NCBI RefSeq assembly: GCF_031755915.1
Contig: NC_083388.1
Location: forward strand, 20,362,001 to 20,426,000
DNA: 64,000 nt
From: Ziziphus jujuba
Taxonomy: Eukaryota; Streptophyta; Magnoliopsida; Rosales; Rhamnaceae
Direction of reading: 5' to 3'
Position 1 is the first letter of the stretch, and every line of letters starts with the position of its first letter. Below the pieces are notes generated by a model. The model was not told the DNA's origin. It worked only from the letters and a program-made list of their open reading frames with translations, and did not search any database. The position numbers and the translations under genes are program-made. Positions 47,885 through 63,417 of the stretch are shown here, piece by piece.

Positions 47885-49183
47885 CTACATACGTTCCTTC
47901 TTCGTATCATTGATTGGAACCAAGCTCTCTCTGTAGTGCATCATGAAACATGGATCTCTAAAATTTCCAATACTACTTTTTTGTTGGTTATTATAGTTCT
48001 GAAAGAACAACTCTTCACTATCTTCATCCAAAAGTACCAGACCTGTCTTCCAAAGTAGCAATGGAGAAATAACCCCTTGAAGGGGTCCAATTGTAAATAA
48101 TTTAGTCCATGATTCCACTACACCAACTTCACGCAACACCCATATATGGAAAAAAAAGGGGATGTCCTCTAAGTTTTGATTAACATTAACAACAGCGAAG
48201 GATCCATTAAAAACCCCCACTATAATATTACCAATCTTATCAGCCAAATGAGTACCAATTTCAGCAATTTCACTTGGCAAAGGTGTCCTTATGATCTCTT
48301 CATTGATAATGTCAAATGAAATTATTTCATCCCTACGTACACCCCTAATTGAATCCTCTCGATGTGCTAACCAGGAACATATTCCATTGGCGTGTGTACC
48401 AATTAGTTGATCTGAAAACGTTAAACCCATCTTTGGAAAATCTGTAACAAATTTCCAACAATCTGCTCTGAGGCTATAAGCCTCAAACTGGAAACACCCT
48501 GTATCATGATCATAATTATGATCAGCACCGATACTAGGAGATGAGTGAATCACAATCAGCTTGTAATCATTATTTCTGGCATCATAACCAAATCCACTTG
48601 CTTTGAAATGACCTCCCCGTCCAGAGAAACGTGGGATGAACTTTGTTTCATTGGTTGCAGGATTCCAAATAGCCCCGTCGGCTTTGAAATACAAACAAAT
48701 CAGACCGTTACAAGATCCCACCATTAATACAGTACTGCGGGCAGCTTGGTCATCATCTTCATCTTGGGATTCATCACCTGATGATTCTGCTATTGAATGT
48801 GGGGATGATTCCTCTTCGATTTCGGAAACTTCCATTGTTTCATGAGAAACAATGAAAATATTTTCGACCCCATTATTTCCAGGCCTTTGATCATCAGCAT
48901 AGAACATGAGATCAGGATCAGGCTTGTTGGTGGAGTTGCACAGCTGGAGGTGTTTGGCAATGAAGAATGGGCTACTAATGAGGGAATACCATGACTTGCA
49001 CACGCATTTGAACCGTAGCAAAGAATCAACCGGAAGCCTTACTAGGATTTCAATCACCAACCCCTCGCTCATCAAACTGTTATTCCTCTTTGCTTTTGGT
49101 TTTGCTTTTATTATTGCCTTGAATTTACCAAAACACGAACGGAGAGAATTTGCCATCCCATTGCTTTTCGAAAACATCTTCAC
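47885..49183 (-). CDS. F-box protein with F-box-associated domain (copy F)
   Basis: Single exon, up to 432 aa. The F-box is intact (LVIEILVRLPVDSLLRFK, CKSWYSLISSPFF). Associated-domain signatures: GSCNGLICLYFK, WNPATNETKFIP, GFGYDARNNDYKLIVIHS, FEAYSLRADCWKFV, FDIINEEIIRTPLP, WVLREVGVVESWTKLFTIGPL. The start is uncertain: the Met shared by A, B and C is replaced (FKAIIKAKPKAK), so translation probably begins at MKMF (49183) or MANSL nine codons later. It has a long acidic loop (SSGDESQDEDDDQ) before the GSCNG motif. Predicted SCF adaptor, target unknown; the most diverged intact member. Confidence 0.88.
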   Translation of the reverse strand: MKMFSKSNGMANSLRSCFGKFKAIIKAKPKAKRNNSLMSEGLVIEILVRLPVDSLLRFKCVCKSWYSLISSPFFIAKHLQLCNSTNKPDPDLMFYADDQRPGNNGVENIFIVSHETMEVSEIEEESSPHSIAESSGDESQDEDDDQAARSTVLMVGSCNGLICLYFKADGAIWNPATNETKFIPRFSGRGGHFKASGFGYDARNNDYKLIVIHSSPSIGADHNYDHDTGCFQFEAYSLRADCWKFVTDFPKMGLTFSDQLIGTHANGICSWLAHREDSIRGVRRDEIISFDIINEEIIRTPLPSEIAEIGTHLADKIGNIIVGVFNGSFAVVNVNQNLEDIPFFFHIWVLREVGVVESWTKLFTIGPLQGVISPLLLWKTGLVLLDEDSEELFFQNYNNQQKSSIGNFRDPCFMMHYRESLVPINDTKKERM

Positions 49184-50659
49184 GTACGTACCCCACTCAA
49201 ACGCTTTTCGAAAATGTGACCTTAGGAATAAAAATTTAAAAAATAAAATAAAAAAAATCGAACTTCCAAATTTTGGAACAATGAAATAATCAATATATAA
49301 TTGGATGAAGATTTGTTGTTGATTTTTTTAAGTCCAAAAAACAAATTAATCCAATAAGAATGATGATAAGGGTATCAAAAAGTCTATCATATCAAAGATT
49401 GTTTATCAAAATGATGTTGTATGCTGATTTATTAGTTAAAATTAACTAACATATATAAGTTAAGAAGAGCAATGCTGGTTGTAATTTAAAAAAAAAAAGA
49501 AAAAAAAAAAAAAGAGTAATGCTAGAAGTATCAATACCTTTACCAAAATGATGCCATTAAAATAATATATTATTATTTTATTAGTTAAAAATATTATATA
49601 TGAATTAGTAAACTTTTAAAATGCAAGTAAATAATAAGATAATGACATTTGATCATATGCATCTTGCTAGAGTTCTTATTAATACTTTTAGGATTATTCT
49701 AATATCAATAAATATAGATAAATAAATAATTTTAAAGATAAATGTAATTAAATATAACTCAATAAAAAATAATATTTTTTTATTTTGTAAATATCTAAGT
49801 AGACTTCTTGATAACTTTATTATTATTCATCCAATAAATATAGTATTTTTTTTTTTAATCTTTTCTTCTTTATTTGTAAAATATATATTAGTCCAAATTT
49901 ATTTTTGTCATTTATTAAAATTTTTATACGCAACTAAATATAAACCAATAAAAAAATCACATCTCTTCACTCGGTCAATATCTTTAGAAAAGGGAAAAAA
50001 AAAAATTCTCAATTTCATATTTTCATCTTATACTTCAAAGGGAATTTTCTTGAAAAATTGATAAAGGTAAGTATGCAAGGTTGGAAAATATAAACTATGG
50101 AAAAGTCCCTATAGAGTAGCATAGATAATGACAAGGCCGCTATTTCTCTTGCAAAGGAGTATAATGGAAAGTGATAAGTATATTTTCAAAAGGATGAATA
50201 AATGTGTGATACATTGAATTTCAATTATTTAAACACCCCCAAATAAGACGGCACTTATTGAAGCAAACAAATTCCACGAATTCATTTTTTATTTTGATGG
50301 TATTTTTAATTTGTCTTGAAACCATATTATAATAACGGAAAAGAAATTCTTTTTCTTCTTTTTTTTCATATATATATATTTATGTTATTATTCACCACTG
50401 GCACTAATATTCTTTAGATTCTCTACATACGGTATTTGTATGAATTTCAAGAAAGTGGATTTCAACTAGCTTGTGACAATAATTGATATGTACCATTAGG
50501 ATATTCTAGTTTGGTGAGTTTATTTCCAAAGTAAGATGGAAAAAAAACAAAAAAACAAAAAACAAACAAAATAAATCATGGCTGATTATTGAACGTAAAA
50601 ATATTCTTAATTAAGAAAGATAAAGTTATGGAAAAATCTTCCAAATGGAGACTACCCTA
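49184..50659. other. AT-rich spacer between copy F and relic G
   Basis: Low-complexity AT-rich sequence with poly-A tracts (49490-49515) and flank repeats (near 50090 gtccctatagagtagcata, compare 34030-34180). No gene recognised. Confidence 0.55.
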
Positions 50660-51478
50660 TTGAAACCTAGTTACCTAGGCTCTCTCTATATGTTACAGAG
50701 CGCAGGGACCAGTAACGATTTCTAGTAATTCCAATTCTTGATTTTTTTATTTTTTTTTATTTTTGTTGGCTAGCAGGGTTACAAAAGAATAGCTCTTCAT
50801 CAATATTTTACCAAATCACCAGACCTTCATTCCAAAATACCAATGGATGTGGATCAAAACTGTTTTAGTGAATCCAATTGTAAACACGTTTTGTCCATGA
50901 GTATACCCACATGTCAAAGGAAGAGTAATTGGTGATTTGAGAACTGGCCGATATTGAATAAAAAAGCATCGTTAACAACAGTAATGGATCCATCAAACAA
51001 AACCATGGCTCAAGAGGATAATTAGCAACTTCACTCGGCAAAGCATAAAGGTGTCGTTATGATCTCCTCTGGTTGATGTCAAAGGTAAAAATTTGAGGGT
51101 ACCGAACGTGGTCATTTGCTAACCACGATGTCATACCCTTGTCATGATCATATGCCACCAACTATTTCATCATCCATATCAGATAAAACAATACCTTGAG
51201 TGAGTCAATTTTTTCATTTAAGCTATATATATCTCGATCTGAAATTCCCCTGCTTCAAATCCCTCCTAGTGAATAAGTGGACCAGGAGGACCTCATAATC
51301 ATCATGTTTTTTTCATCATTACCAAAACCAATAGCATTTTTATCACTTCCCCATATTAGGGGAAGTGGCATTACCTTTGTATGTCCAAGTAAGTACGGGA
51401 TTCCAAATAACCCCATCGCCATAGTCATAAAGACAAACGAGACCGTTATAAGAACCGGCCACTTTCATGGTGAGGGGT
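50660..51478 (-). pseudogene. Eroded F-box gene relic G
   Basis: Plus-strand words match the intact genes in the same order: ggtgtcgttatgatctcctc (TPL...), aaccacgatgtcataccc, ggattccaaataacccca (the WNPAT region) and agacaaacgagaccgttataag (NGLVCLY). The F-box end is missing beyond 51478 and the frame is destroyed by many indels. Rightmost member of the array. Confidence 0.65.
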
Positions 51479-52082
51479 GGATTTCTTCATGTTTCTTGTT
51501 TTTATGTCATTGATCTTGTTCTTAACGTGCTATTTTTGTACTAAAATCTTGGAAATAATAATAGTAATAATAAGTTGGCTGGAGAGTAAAAGAGGAAAGA
51601 TTGTCTACATTGTTCCCCATCATGGGAGCTCCTACATATTTTTTCTCAAAGCTTTTACACTAGTCGTATATGATTGACAATTTATTCAAATAGCAGTTTA
51701 ACATTCTCATCTAGTTATAAACTTAGAAAAGAAAATATATAAACACTAGATAGAAAAACAATTTGCAAAAGCTTTCAATTTTGTGTTTATGTCACCCAAG
51801 CCACCCCAAAGTAACAACCGAAAACACACTCATTTACCAATTGAACACTAAATTACTAAACATCAAGTTGTATATTCTTTGTGCATTGTTGGAAGTCTCA
51901 AAACAAGGGGTCCCTAACAAATCTGGAATATTAGCAACAACAAGGACTTCAAACATTTTGTGATTAGTTGATGCCAACAACGCTCTGCCCTGGTGCTTTT
52001 TTGACATAAGCAAGTCTCAAAACAAGGGGTCCCTAACAAATTTGGAATATTAGCAACAACAAGGACTTCAAACATTTTGTGA
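51479..52082. other. 3' flank of the PPR gene
   Basis: Spacer between relic G and the PPR gene. It contains the downstream copy of a 119-bp duplication. The words attgatcttgttcttaacgtg near 51508 resemble 16853-16873, a further trace of the array flank. Confidence 0.6.
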
Positions 52083-52130
52083 TTAGTTGATGCCAACAAC
52101 GCTCTGCCCTGGTGCTTTTTTGACATACTT
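51893..52130. repeat. 119-bp tandem duplication across the PPR stop codon
   Basis: 51893-52011 is repeated at 52012-52130 with essentially one difference (aaatctgg versus aaatttgg). The right copy contains the last codons of the PPR gene (KKAPGQSVVGIN and the stop); the left copy is an untranslated duplicate of the gene's end. Confidence 0.92.
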
Positions 52131-53543
52131 TTCTCTCATTAAAACTCTCACCTCCTCAACTTTATCCCAACTCCCTTCCTCGGCATAAATGTTTGACAAC
52201 AACACATAGTTACCAGAATTCCATGGTTCGAGATTGATAAGCTCTTTAACTGCAAGTTCTGCAAGCTCAAAATCACCATAAGTACGGCAAGAACTTAGTA
52301 ATGAACCCCATAAAGTTGCATTTGGCTTCATAGGCATGCTTCTTATCAAGTCATGAGCCTCCTTCAGAGATCCACTTCGGCCTAAAATATCAACCATACA
52401 TCCATAATGCTCAAGTTTCGGCTCAATTTGATGATTTAAAGTGATTGAAGCAAACAAATCTAGTCCTTTTTCCACTAAACCAGCATGAGCACAGCATGCT
52501 AAAACCCCTACAAAAGTGGCATCGTTAGGATTCATGCCCGTCTTCATCATCTCCTCAAACAGGTCCACCCCAAGTTGACCCTTCCCATTAAAAGCCAGGC
52601 CTGAAATCATAGCATTCCATGTAACAATATTTTTGCATTGCATTTGGTGGAAAATATTGAAAGCAAGGTCCAAATTTCCACATTTACTGTAGAAATCTAT
52701 GAGTGAATTCCTTATAGAAATAAATTCTTTAACAAGTCCTTTAGAATCTGAATAAGTGTGTATCCATTCCCCAATATCCAGTGCCCCTAAACGAGCACAA
52801 ACTGGCAACATCGTAACTACAGTTGCCTCGTCTAATTCAAGACCCTGATCTCGCATTTCACCAAAGAGTTCTAAAGCTTCACCATCCCGCCCACTCTTTT
52901 CCAAGCAAGAGATCATCGAATTCCAAGAAACAATGCTCCTCTCAATCATCTGCCTAAACAGATACAAACCCATATCAACATCACCCATCTTGCAAAACCC
53001 ACGAATCATCAAATTCCAAGCAATCACATCTCTATGATACATTTCATCGAACATTTTCTTTGCATCCTTCAGCGTCACACAGGTAACATAAAACTCAACA
53101 ATCCCATTCTGTATCGGTCCAGACCATTCAAACCCAGCTTTGAAAACTTGAGCATGAACACACTGACCCATCCTGTACTCACAAATATTGGAGCACGACT
53201 TGAGCAACGGCACAAAAGTATACTCATCGGGCCGAATGCCACGGGATCTCATAAGCGAGAACATTTGCAGAGACTGATGAAAAGGACCACAAGAGGAGTA
53301 GCCTTTGATCATGGAATTGAAGAGAAGAATATTGGGGTTTTGGGTATGGTGATAGATGCGATTCGCGTAGGCCATTTTGCCCAAAGATCCACAGACACAG
53401 ACAAAATGAGAGAGGACTTGGTTGGACTGGTCAAGGCCATGGCGGAGAAAGTAGGCGTGGATCTGGGAGAGATGGGTCCGAGTTTTCTGGCCGTGGAGGA
53501 GGCGGAGGACCCTCCGTTCGACCTCACGGCAAGACCAGCTCAT
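52083..53543 (-). CDS. Pentatricopeptide repeat protein, PLS class with E domain
   Basis: Intronless, 486 aa. About ten PPR motifs of P, L and S types are visible, for example NILLFNSMIKGYSSCG, DVIAWNLMIRGFCKMGDV, SIVSWNSMISCLEKSGR and NIVTWNAMISGLAFNGK. They are followed by an E-type C-terminus (ATLWGSLLSSCRTYGDFELAE, GNYVLLSNIYAEEG). No DYW deaminase domain is present. Overall it resembles Arabidopsis At1g09190 in length and layout. PLS proteins bind organellar RNA base by base and usually serve C-to-U editing, recruiting a deaminase when they lack DYW. The N-terminus is not a striking transit peptide, so mitochondrial or plastid targeting is inferred from family. The stop is at 52083, inside a duplicated segment. 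Confidence 0.92.
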   Translation of the reverse strand: MSWSCREVERRVLRLLHGQKTRTHLSQIHAYFLRHGLDQSNQVLSHFVCVCGSLGKMAYANRIYHHTQNPNILLFNSMIKGYSSCGPFHQSLQMFSLMRSRGIRPDEYTFVPLLKSCSNICEYRMGQCVHAQVFKAGFEWSGPIQNGIVEFYVTCVTLKDAKKMFDEMYHRDVIAWNLMIRGFCKMGDVDMGLYLFRQMIERSIVSWNSMISCLEKSGRDGEALELFGEMRDQGLELDEATVVTMLPVCARLGALDIGEWIHTYSDSKGLVKEFISIRNSLIDFYSKCGNLDLAFNIFHQMQCKNIVTWNAMISGLAFNGKGQLGVDLFEEMMKTGMNPNDATFVGVLACCAHAGLVEKGLDLFASITLNHQIEPKLEHYGCMVDILGRSGSLKEAHDLIRSMPMKPNATLWGSLLSSCRTYGDFELAELAVKELINLEPWNSGNYVLLSNIYAEEGSWDKVEEVRVLMREKYVKKAPGQSVVGIN

Positions 53544-54742
53544 AGGCGCTCTCTGTCTCTCTCTCAGTCTGCATGATATCGTGAAGATGGCTTACCAGAA
53601 CTCCAACTGAATTTTGAAACATTTTCTGAGCCGGCACGAATTAACGAGACTGACAGAACGATGGCAGAAAAAAGGCGTCGTTCAATTGAGTGGAGAAAAA
53701 CGGCAAGCCGTTTTAATGCAAAATTTAAAAAAACAAAAAAAGTTTGCAGTCTAAAAAGCATTTTTTTGACTACCCAATAAATAATTTTTTTTTTTTTTTT
53801 TGGTGGGATAAATCACTATCCAATAAATGATTATTAGCTGCAGCTGGTAACAAATCAATTTTTCTGATTTTTTCTTTTTTTAATTTTCTTTATGAAGGAG
53901 AGCAGATAAACCATAAAAAAATAAAAATAAAAAAAGTTTCAAAAATATTAAGATACCCAAACTGTTCACAATAACGTTCTGAAGTTTGGAGAAATATAAT
54001 GCCAACCGTACGGAAAAAGGAGAAAATATCAAATATGGGTTCCCTGGAGGCATAAATGGAATGGAAATACGTTGTTTTTATTTATTTATTTTTTGGATTG
54101 ATGGAAATTCGTTATTAAAAAAGGAGAGGCGTTAGATAAGCAACAAATAGTTTCTAACTCAATTTGAAATTTGTATGGTCTTTGAATTTATGTATACATA
54201 TCGATTCTCATATACCTTCCCTAGGAAAGACTGCAAGATTAGATCCATTTTCAAAATCTCTCTGCTAATTACCATGCCGCTAAGCAAAAAAGTTTATCCT
54301 CTTAGACTAGTATATTACTTGGGATTTTCCTCAAGCACAGAGAGAGAGAGAGAGAGGGAGAGAGGAGTTTAAACGATATGTCTTCTTCATTGTGTGGCTG
54401 CTTTACCAAAAAGCAGATTTCAAGTCTTACTTTCGAGTATTTACCCAAAAAAGCAAGAAAAAAATTTATGCTTCACTTGAGATGAAATAACAATTAACAA
54501 AGGACAGCACTTGAATCCGGCAAATCTCAAGCAAAATTCTCTAATTTTTCTCCCTTCTTTAGCTTGATCAATATGGAACATTTAAAATGTATACAATGTT
54601 CCAGATTCTAGTCTGGATAAGGTTTGTTCCCATGGAACATTCAGCTTGTAACAAAATAAGGATAAAAACGAAAAAAAAAAAAAAAAAGCTCTAAATATTG
54701 CAACGGTAGAACTCCTCACTCTGAGTCTCTGATGGTGCAAGA
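53544..54742. other. Spacer between the PPR and SNU23 genes
   Basis: Holds the PPR promoter, poly-T and GA-rich tracts (gagagagagagag near 54342-54364) and the 3' untranslated region of the zinc-finger gene. No coding sequence recognised. Confidence 0.55.
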
Positions 54743-57700
54743 TCACTTTTTGGATGAACGGAAACCCCCAAATCCCATCATAGCTGCAACGTCAGGGTCC
54801 ATTTCAGTTTCCTCTTCTTCTACTTTTTCCTTCTGAAACCAAGTGGAAAAGGAGGAAGTGGGTTGAACAATCAAGCACAGACAAATAGCGTCGTAGATAG
54901 AATAAAGTTCTGAAAAACGTATTGAGGTTGATCATATCATCAAAAGATTTTAATCACTTCAGCAGTTAAAGCAAATTAAAAGAGTAATAGGACAGCTGAT
55001 TCCTTTCTAACTCGAAACTTATTGAATTTGTATGATCCCACAAACATTAACATCGAGCAAGCTAATTGTACTGACCTTTTTTTCTTTCTTTCTTTCCCGG
55101 CGCTGGCGCTTCCGCTCCTCATCTTCTTGCTGTTGTTTTAAAATCCGCTCATCAAGATCTGAGGGAAGAAAAGGGGAGATGAATCAAATTTTCCAGCACT
55201 CAACTAAGCTGTAAACCATAAATTATTTGTACAAATCTTTAATCAAAATATCTAGTTGTTATTTTCACTTGAAGATTTTACCTTGCTCTGTGAAGCTGCC
55301 TGGGACTTTCCGCTTCTTGAGAAGTTCAAATCGGTCCTTGACCTGAATATCATCAAAAATCCAGTTTCAATATATATAATACACCAATCCTACATGAATA
55401 TGAACTAAGCATTGACCAAGATATCAGGTCATAAAATGATATTCATCTCCAAAAGATGAGCAATCTCTTAAGCGTTTCTCTCTCTAAAAATTTTGTAATA
55501 GTCTTCATATGTCCAATGTGGGGATACTTGTTAGCCTATATTTTATACATCATTTTGTGCCTCATAACGTGTGTTTTACATTTACTTTTTCCTTAATCTA
55601 TTTCTGCATGTGAAGCATATGCTTGTTAAAAAATTTTCATCAAAAAGAAAATTTGGAGATTGACTTGGTTAAATAAATTCAATTTTCATAATGAAATGTA
55701 AAAATATTTCAGAGAGTTGACCTGGTTAAGAGATGCCCGCTCTACCCGCATAGACATGCCCAAAGCTCTTTGATCTACAGAAACAAAATATAAAAATAAA
55801 AAATATATAAAGTAATAAGAAGATATAAGATAAATTTGGAATTTAGAAACAAAATATAAAAATAAAAAATATATAAAGTAATAAGAAGATATGAGATAAA
55901 TTTGGAATTATTTTATACTCTTAACTTCATTGGTAACTATAGCTAAGGATGATAACATACGTTTCTTTCCATTAATATGATCCAAGTAGTTTGCAGAATC
56001 CTTTACTACACATTCACACACTGAACAGTAGTAACCAGCCTGTAAATAGAACCACATTAAAAGAAATCAGATTGTTTTAAAGTAAATTAACCATCAAATA
56101 TAGCAATAGTACGGACATAACAACTTAAGTCAGTAATAAACATAATTCTTTCCTTGAACATAGAGGAGAAAAACCATCCCAAACCAAAAGAGTGGCCTCA
56201 ACCAGGAGAATCAATAAAGCGATGGTCTGCTTAAGCAATGATAGCCTATTGCAGTATTCTTTTAACACCTAACAGACACTTGATTCCCAGTACCTGATTC
56301 TGATCCCAATTAATTGCATGAGAAATAACCTTACTAATCATGATGACTTAAACCAACTTGAGTTTCTTTATAGAAATGACAAGTTTCTGAGCAGAAATGG
56401 CAGGGCATAAAACTAAACAGATGCAGCCCTCCTGCCCCATTGTTCTGAGTGAGAAAAAGGAAACAACTTGAGATTAAGGGAAAGGGGAAAAAAGATAAAA
56501 CAGATAGGGCTGGGGACCTAAGCTAAGGGATATAATCCCCCCATGAGATTCAATAAAGTTTTCATCTAAAAGGATATAGCTCCAACTTCACATATCCATT
56601 CCCGTGAATATTGTAAAATAGGATTTTAATTTCATCTAACAAATCCCTCTGGCATCAGAATATCCAATAACACTTGCATCCAGGATAAATTGTATAAACA
56701 CTATAAAACTACCTATGGGAATTAGGTTCCAACATAACCCACAAAGACAACCAAAACATAGAATTCTAAAACTTTATAGCTAAAATTATATTCAAATATA
56801 GGTTTCCCAATGAATCAATTATAATGGTATACGATAAAGGACCATGCAATCTGGTGATACATTACCTGCTGGCTCAGAGGTGCAACTGGAGTAACAACCT
56901 GCAAGAAACATAATTAAGAGTTAAAAAAAGTTATGCATTCGACAAAAAACTAATAAAGAAAAACAAACTTAAGAATTTTGCGGCGAGAAAAGAAAACTCG
57001 GGGAATAAACAAATTACATTACAACTTAAGTTCAAGCAACAGTGTGAAGATACATCAGCACACCTGGGTTTTTCCCAATCGAGACTCGAGGTCTACTTCA
57101 TAATCCCTATGTTTCAACGGCTTCCTTTGCACTGAAGGACCTTTAGCTGTACACAAAAGATAAGAGAAAAATTCTTTAAAGTTGAAAACCCAGCAAATAA
57201 ATCCATTTTGATTCATAACCAAGGAAGTAAACCTTTCAAACTCCCAAGATGCACAAATAGGTAAAAAAATAAAAAAAAGCTTGAACAACTTACATTTCGA
57301 TTTAGTTCGTCCCTCCGCCTCCTAAATTACAGTTTCAATCAGCAACTTTACCCCCCAAAAGAAAATGCCAAGAATTCCAAAAAAAAAAAAAAAAAAGACC
57401 CAAAAAAAAATGGTGAAAATTTTGAGAGGAATAGAACCTGTTTTTCACGCTCACGAGCCCGTTCCAAGTATTCTTCACGATCAAATTTCCTTCTAAATGT
57501 ATTATCAACTCCACCAGCCTAAACACACACAAACCCAAATACATAAAAATCCCAATGGTTAAACTACTACATTGAATCAACAATTAAAAACTAAAAAATC
57601 AACTAAATCACTTAATCCTCATAGCTTCAGCTCTTATCAAATGAGCTTAAAAGAAACAAAGATATGCAGAATAACATATTTTTTTAAAAAAAATAAATAA

Positions 57701-57823
57701 AAAAAAATTGTCTTTGCTCCTAATAGAAAAAGAAAAGGAGAAAGTAGAATAAGTGAAACTATGGTGGAAGTGAAAAGAAAAGCAGAAGAAAATCCAACTT
57801 ACGTTGTTGCTGTTGTGAGCCAT
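54743..57823 (-). CDS. SNU23/ZMAT2-type U1 zinc-finger spliceosomal protein
   Basis: Ten small exons: 57823-57803, 57518-57438, 57321-57294, 57146-57064, 56898-56866, 56039-55961, 55774-55722, 55342-55282, 55158-55076, 54832-54743. All are GT-AG and in frame, giving about 203 aa, the size of plant SNU23. The N-terminus has the conserved [20 protein letters not shown] single U1-type zinc finger follows: C-x2-C-x12-H-x5-H in [19 protein letters not shown] and INGKKH, the second His split by an intron. Then come [18 protein letters not shown], a charged coiled-coil region ([11 protein letters not shown]) and the conserved C-terminal [11 protein letters not shown]. In yeast and humans the homologue belongs to the U4/U6.U5 tri-snRNP and acts before spliceosome activation; I infer the same nuclear role. 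Confidence 0.93.
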
Positions 57824-58924
57824 TGCAGAGAAAAAGCTTTGCCCTAAATAAATAACCCAAGAACTGCGAATCGCAATTCTTGGACAAAAAAGGTTGACTA
57901 TTTCAGACCGACCGACGGTGAAGGAAGAAAGAGGGAGTGACAAAGAAACAACCAGAGAATTTAATTTAAATGTCCGATTTGAAGTTCGGACGTTGAGGAA
58001 GAAAAAGGGCCTAAAAAAAAATTGAAGAGGGAGGCAACGAGGCGAAAAATAATTACTATTTTTTTTTTTTAATTTTGATTTTTCATAATTAGATTTTTAT
58101 TTACTGATTTACCCTCGGTTCATTAAACGGCAACCGCCATTGAGCGTTTTGCTTATTTTATATTTTCTTAATACAAATTGTTTCCCTCATTGAAAAAAAA
58201 AATATATATATATATATTAAAGAAAAATATAACTATTTTTTCTTTTTTTTATTGTTCTATTTATATATTTGTTGTTATGCCTTTTTTTTATTTTTTATTT
58301 TTTATCCTTCTTTGTATACTTCCTTTGAAGAATATCATAGGGCCTTTAAATATAAATTGAAGTTTTATTTAATTTTATAGCTTTTTATTGGAAGAAAACA
58401 ATAACAATTATAGAATGTATAATCTAATAAGCTAACTAATGGTCCGTTTTTGAAAATAATTCCCTCAAATTATTTTTTCAATATAAAGTGATGTATCAAA
58501 AAAAAAATTAGTTAATTTGTATTTCTCCTAGATGATTTTTCTAATCGAAAAGCTAATTACATTTTTTTTTAATCAAACATTAGCTTTTATTATTTTATCA
58601 TTAACAAATATTCCAAAAATAATATTATTTAATTAACTAGATCATCAAAATATATTTCACAGCTTGGAATAGTATTTTGGCTTATATATTTTACAAGCAA
58701 TTTAATAAATTGATTGAAAAAAAAAAAGTATTGAAATAAGTATAAAAATAATAATAATAATAAAGAAAATAAAGAAAGATACGAATCCTTGTACTTTACG
58801 TCGTTGGAAAAGAGAGTAATATATACGGAAGAGGAAAACTAGAGAGAGTATAATAAGACCAGAGAGGAAGTGGGATTTTGCAAAAGAAGAAAGTTGAAAG
58901 AAAGCAGTGAAAAAGGAAGCAAAA
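57824..58924. other. Divergent promoter region of SNU23 and PDI genes
   Basis: About 1.1 kb shared by two divergent genes. AT-rich, with poly-T tracts and a short TA repeat near 58202-58219. A minus-strand open frame at 58702-59025 overlaps PDI exon 1 and is not a gene. Confidence 0.6.
58819..58826 (+). promoter_or_regulatory. Possible TATA element of the PDI gene
   Basis: The sequence taatatata lies about 100 bases upstream of the PDI start codon, in otherwise purine-rich sequence. Position and composition fit; no other support. Confidence 0.35.

Positions 58925-63417
<4,493 letters not shown>

Noticed and set aside
16915..51478. Self-incompatibility (S) locus with pollen F-box genes
   Set aside because: The F-box genes resemble S-locus F-box proteins in general layout, but no T2-type S-RNase is visible in the window, and the motifs fit the broader CPR1-type F-box-associated group.
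53034..53576. 180-aa plus-strand open frame
   Set aside because: Antisense shadow of the PPR gene; no recognisable domain.
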